Below the pieces are notes generated by a model. The model was given only the letters and a program-made list of their open reading frames with translations, made no database searches and had not been told where the DNA came from. A program made the position numbers and the translations under genes. From positions 2,715,501-2,779,500 of the forward strand of contig JAGTYA010000026.1 of NCBI GenBank assembly GCA_024291935.2: a stretch of 64,000 bases of DNA. Reading direction: 5' to 3'. Below, in pieces: positions 31,571 to 41,149 of the stretch. Positions within the stretch are counted from its first letter, which is position 1, and every line of letters starts with the position of its first letter. The stretch is from Okapia johnstoni (taxonomy: Eukaryota > Chordata > Mammalia > Artiodactyla > Giraffidae).

Positions 31571-32629
31571 GAGGGACTTCTGGGCCCAGACGCGGGGGGC
31601 TGTGTGAGGAGGCAGGAGGATGAACCCCGCCCCCGTTTTCCGCACTCCCGTTCCGGAGCTTGCTTTAGTCTTGCTGCGAAGTCCTTGCGCTGCTCCCAGC
31701 TGTGTTGTTGCACTGGTAACCCTTCTCTCTCGTTTTCCACTCTTTGCCTTTTTGTTCTCCTTCCTGGAGATTCCCTCTGTTTTATCCCCCTGGTCTTCTG
31801 TGATCCTACTTTAAAAAAATTTATTTTTAATTGAAGGATAATTGCTTTACAATATTGTGTTGGTTTCTGCCACACATTATGAATCAGCCACAGGTGTGCA
31901 TATGTCCCCTCCCTGTTGCACCTCCCTTCCCCCTCCGGCCCCATCCCACCCCTCTAGGTTGTCACAGAGCCCCGATTTGAGCTGCCTGCGTCATACAGCA
32001 CATTCACTGGCCGTCTGTTTTACATACAGTGATGTATCTGTTTCCATGCCACTCTCTCCATTCATCCCACTCTGACCACAAGTGTTTTCTCCGTGTCTGC
32101 GTCTCTGTTACTGCCCTGCAAATAGGTTCATCAGTACCGTCTCACTAGATTCCATATATATGCTTTAGCATATATGCATAGATCATATATATGCATAGAT
32201 CATAAATATATGATACTTACTTTGCTCTTTCTGACTTCACTCTGTATAGTAGACTCTGCATTCACACACCTCATTAGCACTGACTCGAATGCATCCCTCT
32301 TTATGGCTGAGAGATACCCATTGCATGAATGTACCACAGCCTCTGTCCATTCACCTGTCGATGGACATCTGCACCGCCCCCATGTCCTCGCTATCTGCAG
32401 TAGTGCTGCAGTGAGCATTGGGACGCGTGTGTCTTTTTCAGTCATGTTTTTCTCAGGGTGTAAGCCCAGCAGCGGGATTGTTGGGTCATGTGGTAGTTTT
32501 ATTCCTAGTTTTTTAAGGAAACTCCATATTTTCTTCCATAGTGGCTGTATCAGTTTACATTCTCACCAACAGTGCAAGAGGGTTCCCTTTTCTCTACACC
32601 CTCTCCGGCATTTATTGTTTGTAGATTTT

Positions 32630-32652
32630 TTGAAGATAGATTGCCATTATTC
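32630..32652 (-). other. Deletion junction in L1 ORF2
   Basis: Text corresponding to 'tttattgtttgtagattttt' at 32611-32630 jumps within about 20 bp to 'attctaggaggtgggtcgta' at 32649. In intact L1s these landmarks are separated by about 350 bp. The size is recalled from family sequences, not measured. Confidence 0.6.
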
Positions 32653-33747
32653 TAGGAGGTGGGTCGTAGAAGGTCTTTCTGGTACTTATGTCAGGGTGTT
32701 CTGCCTATGTTTTCCTCTAAGAGTTTTATAGTTTCTGGTCTTACATTTAGGCCTTTAATCTGTTTTGAGTTTATCTTTGTGTATAGTGTTAAGAAGTGTT
32801 CTAATTTCATTATTTTTCATGTAACTGTCCAGTTCTCCCAGCACCACTTACTGACCAGACCATGTTTCCTCCACTGTATACTCTTGCCTCCTTTGTCAAA
32901 GATAAGGTGCCCGTAGATGTGTAGGCTTGTCTCTGGGCTTTCTGTCTCGCCCCGTTGGTCTCTATTTCTGTTTCTGTGCCAGTGCCATACTTTATCGAGG
33001 GCTGTAGCTTTGTAGTATTGTCTGAAGTTGGGAAGGTTGATTCCTCCAGCTCCATTCTTCTTTCTCAAGATTGCTGTGGCTATTCAGGGTCTTTCGTCTT
33101 TCCATATGAATTGTGAAATCTTTTGTTCTAGTTCTGTGAAAAATGCCATTGGTAATTTGATAGGGATTGCATCGCCTGTGGATTGCATTTGGCAGTATAG
33201 TCACTTTCACAATATCGATTCCTCCAGCCTGGGAACATGGACTACCTCTCCGTCTGTTTATGTCGTCTTTGACTTCATCAGTGTCTTATAGCTTCTGTAT
33301 TTTGCATAATTTCTCTTTTGTCTCCTTAGGTACATTTATCCCATTTTATTCTTTCTGTTGCAGTGATAAAACAGTTTGTTTATAAACAGAGATTGAGTCC
33401 TTAATTTCTCTTTCTGATTTTTCATTGCTCGTGTATAGGATGCAAGTGATTTCTGTGTATTGATTTTATATCCTGAGACTTTATTAAATTCCTTGATTAC
33501 TTCTAGTAATTTTCTGATAGCATCTTTAGGGTTTTCTGTGTATAGTATCATGTCATCTGCAAACAGTGAGAGTTTTCCTTTTCCTTTTCCAGTCTGGATT
33601 TTTAATTTCTTTTTCTTCTCTGAGTGCCATGGCTAGAACTTCCAAACTATGTTGAATAATAGTGGCAAGAGTAGGCACCTTTGTCTTGTTCCTGATCTTA
33701 GAGGAAATGCTTTCAGCTTTTCCACTATTAGAATAATGTTTGTTGTG

Positions 33748-34015
33748 GGTTTCCCCATGGACTATACAGTCCGCAGTATTCTCCAGGCCAGAATACGGGA
33801 GTGGGTAGCCATTTCCTTCTTTAGAGGATCTTCCCAACCCAAGGATCGAACCCAGGTCTCCCACATTGCAGGCGGGTTCTTTACCAGCTGAGCCACCAGG
33901 GAAGCCCAGGAATACTGGAGTGGGTAGCCTATCCCTTCTCCAGGGGATCTTCCCGACCCAGGAATTGAACCAGGGTTGCAGGTGGATTACCAGCTGAGCC
34001 ACCAGGAAGCTCTCT
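33748..34015 (-). mobile_element. BOV-tA SINE, partly duplicated, in L1 ORF2
   Basis: Antisense: 'ccatggactatacagtccgc', body, 'gatcgaacccaggtctccca', head complement 'gagccaccagggaagccc' to about 33907. A second partial unit follows at once ('aggaatactggagtgggtag' to 'gctgagccaccaggaagct'). L1 text breaks at 'tgttgtgggtttc' and resumes at 'cttaccatatacggcctt'. Confidence 0.85.
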
Positions 34016-35869
34016 TACCATATACGGCCTTTAGTATGTTGAGGTTGGTTTTTTCTGTGCCCATATTTTGAAGAGTTTTTTTTTCTTTCATAAATGGGTG
34101 CTGAGTTTTGTTGAAAACCTTTTCTGCATCTATTGAGATTATCATATGGTTTTTTATCTTTCAGTTTGTTAGCATGGTGTATTACATTGATTGATTTGTA
34201 TATACTGAAGAATTCTTGCATCCCTGGGATAAACTCAACCTGATGATGGTGTACAATCTTTTCAGTGTGTTGTTGGATTCTGTTTGGTAGAATTACGTGG
34301 AGGATTTTTGCATCTATAGTCACCAGTGATACTGGCCTGTAGTTTCTTTGTGATTTCTGGTTTTGGTATCAGGGTGGTGGTGGCCTCGTAGGATGAGTTT
34401 GAAAGTGTTCCTTCCTCTGCAGGTTTCGGGAAGGGTTTCAGAAGCATAGGCATTAGCACTTCTCTAAATGTTTGATAGAATTTGCCTGTGAAGCCATCTG
34501 GCCCTAGGCTTTTGTTTTGTGGGAGAGTTTTGATCACAGTTTCAATTTCAGTGCTTGTGTTTGGCTTGTTCATAATTTCTCTTTCTTCTGGGTTCCATCT
34601 TGGAAGGTTGAACTTCTCTAAGAGTCTGTCCGTTTCTTCCAGGTTATCCATTTTATTGGCATAAGGTTGCTTGTAATAGTCTCTAATGATCCTTTGTGTT
34701 TCTGCGTTGTCTGTTGTAACCTTTCCATTTTCAGTTCTAATTCGGTTGATTTGATTCTTCTTCCCCCCCTTTTTTTTCTTGACAAATCTGGCTAATAGTT
34801 TGTCAATCTTGTCTATCTTCTCAGAGAACCAACTTTTAGTTTTATTAGTCTTTACTAGTGTTTCCTCATCTTTATGGTTTTTTTCCTCCTACTAACTTTG
34901 GGGGTTTTTTGCTCTTTTTCCAGATGTTTTCGGTGTGAAGTTAGGACGTCTGTTCCTTATTTTTCTTGTTTCTCGAGGGAGGATTGTATTGTTGTAAACT
35001 TCCCTCTTAGAACTGCTTTTGCTGCTTCCCGTGGGTTTTGAGTGATCGTGTTTTCATTGTCCTTTCTTTCTAGGGATGTTCTTCTTTCCCTCTTTATTTC
35101 TTCAGCGACCTGTTGGTTATTTAGAACTGTATTGTTTAATGTGTGTCTGTGTTTTTTGCAGTTTTTTTTTCCTGTAATTGATACGTAGTCTTACAGAGTT
35201 GTAGTCAAAAAAGATGCTTGATGCGGTTTCAACTGTCTTAAATTTACTGAGGCTTGATTTGTGACTCAAGATGTGGTCTGTCCTGCAGAATTGGGAAGAA
35301 CGTGTACTCTTCTACACTTGGCTGGAATGCCCGGAAGGTCTCAGGTCTGTGATCTAATGTGTCATTTGAGGTTTGTGTTTCCGTGTTTTCTGCTCTGGTG
35401 ATCTGTGTGTTGGTGTGAGTGGAGCGCTAAAGTCCTCTGTTACTGTTGTGTTACCATCAGCTTTCCCTTTTACATCTGTTGGTCTGTGCTTAATGTATTG
35501 CAGTGCTCCTATGTCGGGTACACAGTTGTTATATTTTCTTGGATCGATCCCTTGATCGTTATGTAGTGCCCTTCCTTATCTCTTGTAATATTCTTTATTT
35601 TAAGGTCCATTTTGTCTGTTGTCAGAATTGCCACTCTGGCTTTCGGTTTCCATTTGTATGAAATATCTTTTTTCACTCTCACTTCAGTCTGTATGTGTCT
35701 CTAGGTCTGAAGTCGGTCTCTTGTAGACAGCATATGTATGGATCTTGTTTTTGTATCTGTTCAACCAGTCTGTGTCTTTTGGTTAGAGCGTTTAATCCAT
35801 TTACATTTAAACTAATTATTGATACATATTTTCCTATTGGCGTTTTCTTGGTTGTTTTGGGTTTGTTTT

Positions 35870-36720
35870 TGTAAGTCTTTTCCTTCTCTTGTGTTTAACA
35901 TTTGTTGTAAAGCTGGTTTGGTGCTACTAAACACTCTTTAATATTTGCTTGTCTGTAAAGCTTTTGATTTCTCCATCAGTTTTGAATGAGGTCCTTGCCA
36001 GGTAGCATAATCTCGGCTGTAGGTTGCCCCTTTCAGTACTTGACGTATATCCTGCCGCTCCCGTGCTGCCTGCAGAGTCTCTGCTGAAAGATCAGCTGTT
36101 AGTTCTGTGGGGTTTCCCTTGTGTGTTGATTGTCGGTTTTCCCTTGCCTTTGATATTCTTTATTTGTGTTTAGTCTATATGTGCCTCGGTGTGTTTCTCT
36201 TTGGGTTTATCATTTCCTTTCCCATGTTAGGGAAGTTTTTGACTATGATCTCTTCAAAAATTTTCTCAGACCCTTTGTTTTTGCCTTATTCTGGGACCCC
36301 TATAATTCAAATGTCGGTGCATCTCGTATCGCCCCAGAGGCCACTAAGACCACTCAATTCTTCCCATTCTTTCCCTTTATTCTGCTCTGCAGCAGTTACT
36401 CCCGCCACTCTATCCCCCAGCTTACTTGTCCACTCTTCTGGTTCAGTTATTCTGCTAATGGTTCCTTCCAGGGTGTTTTTAATTTCAGTAATGGTGTTGT
36501 TCATCTGTTTATTCGTTATTTCTTGTAGGTCCTTGTTAAGTGTATTAATTGATTCGTGCATTGTCTCCGTTCTGTTTTCGCGGTTTGGATCATCTTCGCT
36601 GTCGTTACTCTGAATCCTTTTTGGGGTGGTTCGCCTGTTTCCTCGTTGGTTGTTTGGTCTTGTGAGTTTTTACCTTGTTCCTTCACTTGTGCAATATTTG
36701 TGTCTTTTCGTTTTTTCTGA
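35870..36720 (-). pseudogene. L1 ORF1 (RNA-binding protein) pseudogene
   Basis: The minus-strand frame at 36307-36561 encodes a coiled-coil-like segment with the L1 ORF1 hallmark I-K-N-T-L-E-G..S-R-I-T-E. Farther down, near 36050-36100, the reverse reads A-D-L-S-A-E-T-L-Q-A, the conserved C-terminal-domain motif, and the frame ends at about 35875. Several short deletions and frameshifts lie between them. In the living element this protein coats L1 RNA; here it is not expressible. Confidence 0.75.
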
Positions 36721-39268
36721 CTTACTCCGTTTCAGGCCTGCTTTTGCTAGTCCTTGGTGTTGCATTCCTTTTTCCTTTTGGCTTCTCCCCTCAGTGGGTG
36801 TGCTTAGTCCAGTGGTTTGTGTAGGCTTCGTGCCGGGAGGGACTTGAGCCTGCATCCTGGTGGGAGGAGGTGAGTTTTTTTCCTTTCTGATGGGCAGGGC
36901 TGTGTGAGTGGTATGTTTTGGGGTGTGTGTGGGAACCCTGTCTTCTGATGACTGAGTTTGTCTTTTTGTCTTGCTTGTTGTTTGAGTGATGTGTCTTCAC
37001 CGGGTGCTGCTGGCAGCTGGTCGATGCCCGGTCTTGGGTACCGGTGGGTGCTCACAGGTTAATCCTCGCCGGGGTCAGGAGCTCTCTCAAAGCCTCGTGT
37101 CCGGGCTCAGTGCTCCCACTCCAAAGGCTCGGGCCTGATACCCGGAGGTGAACCGAGAGTCCACAAGCCTTTTGTTATGGCCGTAAAGGGGATTAAAGCA
37201 AACACACAAAAGCAGACAGTGAAACAAAACAAGAAACAAAACCTGCACCCCGACAACATCAGACAAATACTGACAGAAACAAAGGAACACACACGCGTGT
37301 GCACAGAAAACCGAAAGGGCCCAAAGGAAAGAGAGTACGAGAGAGGGACCTGGTGAGCAAAGGAAACCAAAAATGATACCGATCAGTTCAAAACAAAACT
37401 CAAACACAAGCCAGAAAAGAAGACCAAGGAAGAGCGCCGACTGGGAAATAAAGCAAAGTGAGCAAACTGAAGACACGGTGAGATAAAGAACAGGAAGACG
37501 AGAGAAAAATAGAAAAGCAAAGGTAAGTAAAAGTATACAAAAAGATTGTATGTATTAAAGAAACGACAGCAGGAAAAGGACAATAAGAAAAAGAACAAAA
37601 CACCAAAAAATATTAAAGAAAAAACCCCACAGAACTGCAAAAAGCCAGTGTAGAGGCGCTCAGTCTCTCAGCCGTGTCCGATTTTGTGTGACCCCATGGA
37701 CTGTAACCCACCAGGCTCCTCTGTCTATGGGATTTTTCTGGCAAAAAGAAGTTCTCAAAAGCTTAGAGTTAATAATTATAATGAAATCAACAACCACAGC
37801 AACAGAGATGAAAGAAAAAATAAAATCCAGAACCAACTTCAGAGCATTCTATCAAAATGCAAGAATAATAATAACTGCTCTTCTCAGATCTCAGCTGTCA
37901 GCATCCTTCCCCTTGCTGCGAGTCACAGTCCGCCTCTGCCTCCCTAGCATGCCCTCCATCACTAGGCTGGTCTCCGGGCCTTCTGTGGGGACAGCTCAGA
38001 CTCTGATCTGCCCCTGCCCCTCGTGTGCTGTTTTCTCAGTGTCCAAAGCTGCCAGAACGAGGACCTTTTCTTTTGCGGGATCTCTCATTGTCCTGTTACA
38101 CGCTTCGCAGACAGTCTGCCTGGGGTGAATTTAATCTGCAGCTTGTACAGCTGGCGGAAAGGCTTTCGATCCTCTTCCCTAGCCACAGTGCCCCTGGAGT
38201 TCAGCTGTGGTTTTACCACCACCTCTGCGTGTGGGCCATCCACAGGGGTTTGCTCCTGAGGCTGCCCTGGAGGATGTGGGTCTGCCCCAGTGAGGACCAG
38301 GTGTGGAGGGGGCATGGCTGCTTCAACTGCAGGGGCCCTGGCAGTGCCAGCTCTGAAGGGGATCTGGTGGCCACAGACACAGGAGATAGGGCACTGTTAC
38401 AAGTCTTTTCTAGCCTTTAGCAGCTCTGCTCTGGTGAGGAGCGAGTGTGGAGGTGGCCAGCTGCTTGGATCACGGGCACCCTGGTGGCGCCAAGTGTGCC
38501 GGGATGCCGGCGGCCTTGGGCGTCTGAGCTGTGGCTCCGTTAGTCTTGCTCCAGCCTCTGGCAGCGTGCAGAGGGCCTTCCTGACGGGTCCTTCTCTGCT
38601 GCTTGGTACAGTGGGCACTCAAACGTCCCCCAGCTGGGGTCCTTCCCTGTTGTTCTGCATATCAAGCATTCAAATGGCCATCCTCTCTGGGGTCTTTCTC
38701 TGTTGTCAGCTGCCGATGCCAGCCGATGCCAGGGGAGAGAGAGGCTACAATGGTGGCTTTATTCCCTGTGTGTGACTCAGCAGTATCGCCTTGCCTCCAT
38801 GGCCGCTGGCCTTTCGTCCACCGTGATCTCCTCCCTCATGTCCCCTCATGCCATCTCCCTGCAGTCAAGAGCCAACAGCTCCCGGCCACTGCGTGTCCCA
38901 GGGGATTTGCGTCCCTGTCCAGGGTACGTAGGGCTGTGGCAAGGACTGTCACCCCATTCAGACAGTCACAGATCAGCTGTGGCACTCTCCAGCAGCCTCA
39001 AATGCTTGCCCTCTGTCCCAAACAGTTGCCCCTTTGTGGGGATCTGACCCCTGCTTCAGTTCCCCCACCCGCTGGGTACAGGTCCAGCCCTGCCCACTCT
39101 CTGCTTTTTTTCCTTTCCTTCCTTTTGCGAGGATCTCTGTATCCCTTGCTGGTGGTCAGGGACTCCTACCTGCTGTCAGACCTTCCACATCTGAGGATGT
39201 GACCCTGATGCGCCCGTGGAGAGAGGTGTACCCCACGTCCACCGCTCCTCTGCAACCTCGTCTTCTCT
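36720..39268 (-). mobile_element. L1 5' UTR region, antisense
   Basis: Assigned to the L1 because the right TSD copy lies at 39269. Next to ORF1 it is strongly strand-asymmetric (A-rich on plus at 37180-37640, so CT-rich in L1 sense). Beyond a SINE at 37650-37745 it becomes GC-rich, with two related modules around 38300-38370 and 38435-38510 (each 'gtgtggaggnggc..gctgctt' followed by a 'cnctggnggngccaa/gctc' segment). In a live element this region holds the internal promoter. Frames here (up to 199 codons) are chance. Confidence 0.6.
37650..37745 (-). mobile_element. BOV-A SINE fragment in L1 5' UTR
   Basis: 'gcgctcagtctctcagccgt', 'gtgaccccatggactgtaac', 'ccaccaggctcctctgtcta' and 'tgggatttttctggcaaa' are an antisense BOV-A half body. 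The rest is missing. Confidence 0.85.
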
Positions 39269-39282
39269 TGTGATCTTACTTT

Positions 39283-40077
39283 TAATTTGCTCGGAGTCTG
39301 TCTATCTTCGGCTGTTTATTAAGATGGACTGTTGGCAGTGTGATGGGAAGGATGGTAGACGGTGGGTCATCCCACATGGAGGGTCAGAGGAGGCGATGGA
39401 CCGTTTCACTGGGGAATCCCAACACCTGGAAATGAACCTTTTCTCTTGCGTTCGTTAAGTTCCTCAGAGACATCTTGAGTTCCAGGGTCGCAGTGAGGGG
39501 AAGGGGCCATGGTGGGGGGAAGAAACCCTGCCGTTCCTCCCTGTTCCCTGTGTGGTTCCAGCCCCCCACATTCAGGGTCTTCCTCCAGAATGTCCACGTT
39601 CCCTCCTTCATGTGATGGGGATGAGGACAGTCACCCAGCTGCCCGGTGGGAGGACTGGACCCGGGGGTCTGGCTGCTACCAGACAGCCTTTGAACCGGTC
39701 TTCCTGCCTTCGGCCCACTGTGAGAAACCCTTGGGTCACTTCCGAGCCCTTCTGGAATTCCATGCTTCAAGCTGGTACCGGTTCCCCCTTGGTGCCAGCC
39801 ATGCTCACCGGCCTTGGGTCATCTGTCCTTTGCTGTTCTAGCTGCTCCTTTTCTGTCTGTCTTTGTGTTCATGTGTGTTAAAAACAAAATCACTTTCCTT
39901 TTTTCGCGGGGTTTCAAGGGGAAGCAGGGGTGTGGCCAGTCTGCCCTGTAAGAGTGGGGGTCTGCTCTGTAATGGGGAATAACTGGGCGGCCAGGGCAGG
40001 GCTGTGACGAGGGCTCCTCTGGAAGGAAGGAGGGGCTGTGTGATGATCCGTCCTCAGCCCCACCCCCAGGGTTTCTC
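39283..40077. other. Unique DNA, no gene seen
   Basis: Host sequence resuming after the L1. Overlapping frames of 80-128 codons, no domain signature. Confidence 0.35.
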
Positions 40078-40305
40078 TTTTTAGAATTTTCTCCTGTTTG
40101 AATTGTTTTGCAATGCTGTGTTAATTTCTGTTGCACAGTAAGGTGATTCGGTTACACACATGTACGCGTTCCTTTCAGAGTGGGTTCCCGTTGTGGTTTA
40201 TTCACGGGACACTGACTGGAGCTCCCTGCGTTACGCGGTAGGACCGTGTTGTTTATCTGTTCTGCCTGCGAACCCCAGACTCCCACTGCTTCCCTTGGCG
40301 ACCTG
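40078..40305 (-). mobile_element. L1 3' terminus, antisense
   Basis: 'gttttgcaatgctgtgttaa', 'tttctgttgcacagtaaggt', 'gattcggttacacacatg' and the following 'gctccctgcgttacgcggta' are the reversed L1 3' UTR. About 230 bp. Confidence 0.75.
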
Positions 40306-41149
40306 GGATTTTTCTCCAGCACTCTACTGAAGTGTCATGGATGGTGGCTAGAGATTGTACCAACCCCACGGGGTTGTAGTTCCAGCACTTTCTAGAGGCT
40401 TGAACTCCTGGGCTGAAGCTAATTTGATCCATGTTGGCGTGTGGGCGAGCGCGGTGTGGCTTGTTTATGTGGATTGACAGGCTCCTTCAGGCATGCCATC
40501 TGCACGTGTTTTCGGGAGGCCTGTATCTATTTCAGTTAGGACTCGAATATTGTTTTTGTTTGTTTTTCTGACTTGGGCTTGAGCTGTGGGCTCGTAGGAA
40601 GCGTTGTTAGACGGCCTAGGGTGGGAACTTGATGTTTTCCTGCCTTTCTTCGGCTCCCACCCTGGCAGGAAATGCTGTTTTAACTGCCCAGACCATCAAT
40701 TAGCCAAACTTGTCAGCTCCTCCACATTTTTGCGTGGAAACCGCTTCCTCTGTTCTCTTTACTTCCACCCTGTACCTGTTGATCAAAAGTACCAGTAGGC
40801 AGCATCCGTTTAAATAAAGCAAAGGACGTCCCACGCCCTGTGGCTTGGAGGTGGGGGCGCGGCGGGGCGATCTGGTTGGGGGGACTTCTGGGAAAAGCAT
40901 CCCCAGAGCCAATTGCTTCTGCGTCACGTTTTTCTGCAAAATGGAAATAACGACATTTGTTCCCAGGAAAGTCAGCCGAGCTCCCTGCCATCCCCACACT
41001 GCAGGGGAAGCCCAGTGCTGCCGGGTCCCAAACTGGAGCAGAGATTGTGACAGCCTGGACCTCGGGGCTGTCCTCTGGCGGCTGCGTCTTGTTTTCTGAA
41101 GTCTTCTCTCAGCATTGGCTTGTCCTTTTGAGTGTGTGAGTCTTTCACT
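40306..41149. other. Unique DNA; mixed-composition block at 40600-41149
   Basis: No repeat recognised. 40650-40960 has balanced composition with short AT motifs ('gtttaaataaagcaaagg', 'accatcaattagccaaactt') beside a CpG-rich patch at 40850-40880. It could be conserved non-coding DNA. Minus-strand frames (162 and 94 codons) have no domain. Confidence 0.3.

Larger units (their letters stand above)
32200..35840 (-). pseudogene. L1 ORF2 (endonuclease/reverse transcriptase) pseudogene
   Basis: The start of the endonuclease domain is visible in reverse at about 35770-35825 (a stretch reading N-V-N-G-L-N-A-L-T-K-R-H-R), and the reverse-transcriptase catalytic F-A-D-D at 33552-33563. RT-region peptides are readable at 34262-34651 and 33336-33551, and the C-terminal Y-L-S-A-I-K block at 32200-32445. 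The spacing from endonuclease start to FADD, minus the SINE, is about 670 codons, close to the family norm of about 700. Multiple stops and frameshifts, a SINE insertion and a ~350-bp deletion break it. Confidence 0.8.
31813..39268 (-). mobile_element. Near full-length artiodactyl L1 (L1_BT-like), antisense, TSD-bounded
   Basis: Reading on the minus strand: 5' UTR about 39268-36720, ORF1 remnant about 36720-35870, ORF2 remnant about 35840-32200, then 3' UTR to 31813 with an A-rich tail (seen as 'aaaaaaatttatttttaatt' on plus). Length 7456 bp, including SINEs at about 33748-34015 and 37650-37745, and with a deletion near 32640 that removes part of ORF2. The long 5' UTR agrees with artiodactyl L1s being longer than the primate element. 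Both ORFs carry many stops and frameshifts, so it is dead. Confidence 0.8.
31799..39282. repeat. Target-site duplication bounding the long L1
   Basis: TGTGATCCTACTTT at 31799-31812 and TGTGATCTTACTTT at 39269-39282 match at 13 of 14 positions, directly abutting the poly(A)-complement 3' terminus and the far 5' edge of the L1. Flanking context also matches the expected empty site ('gtcttc' before the left copy, 'taatttgctcgg' after the right). Confidence 0.75.

Noticed and set aside
31124..31944. 236- and 223-codon open frames on opposite strands
   Set aside because: They overlap each other and run from an old repeat through the L1 TSD into L1 3' UTR sequence.
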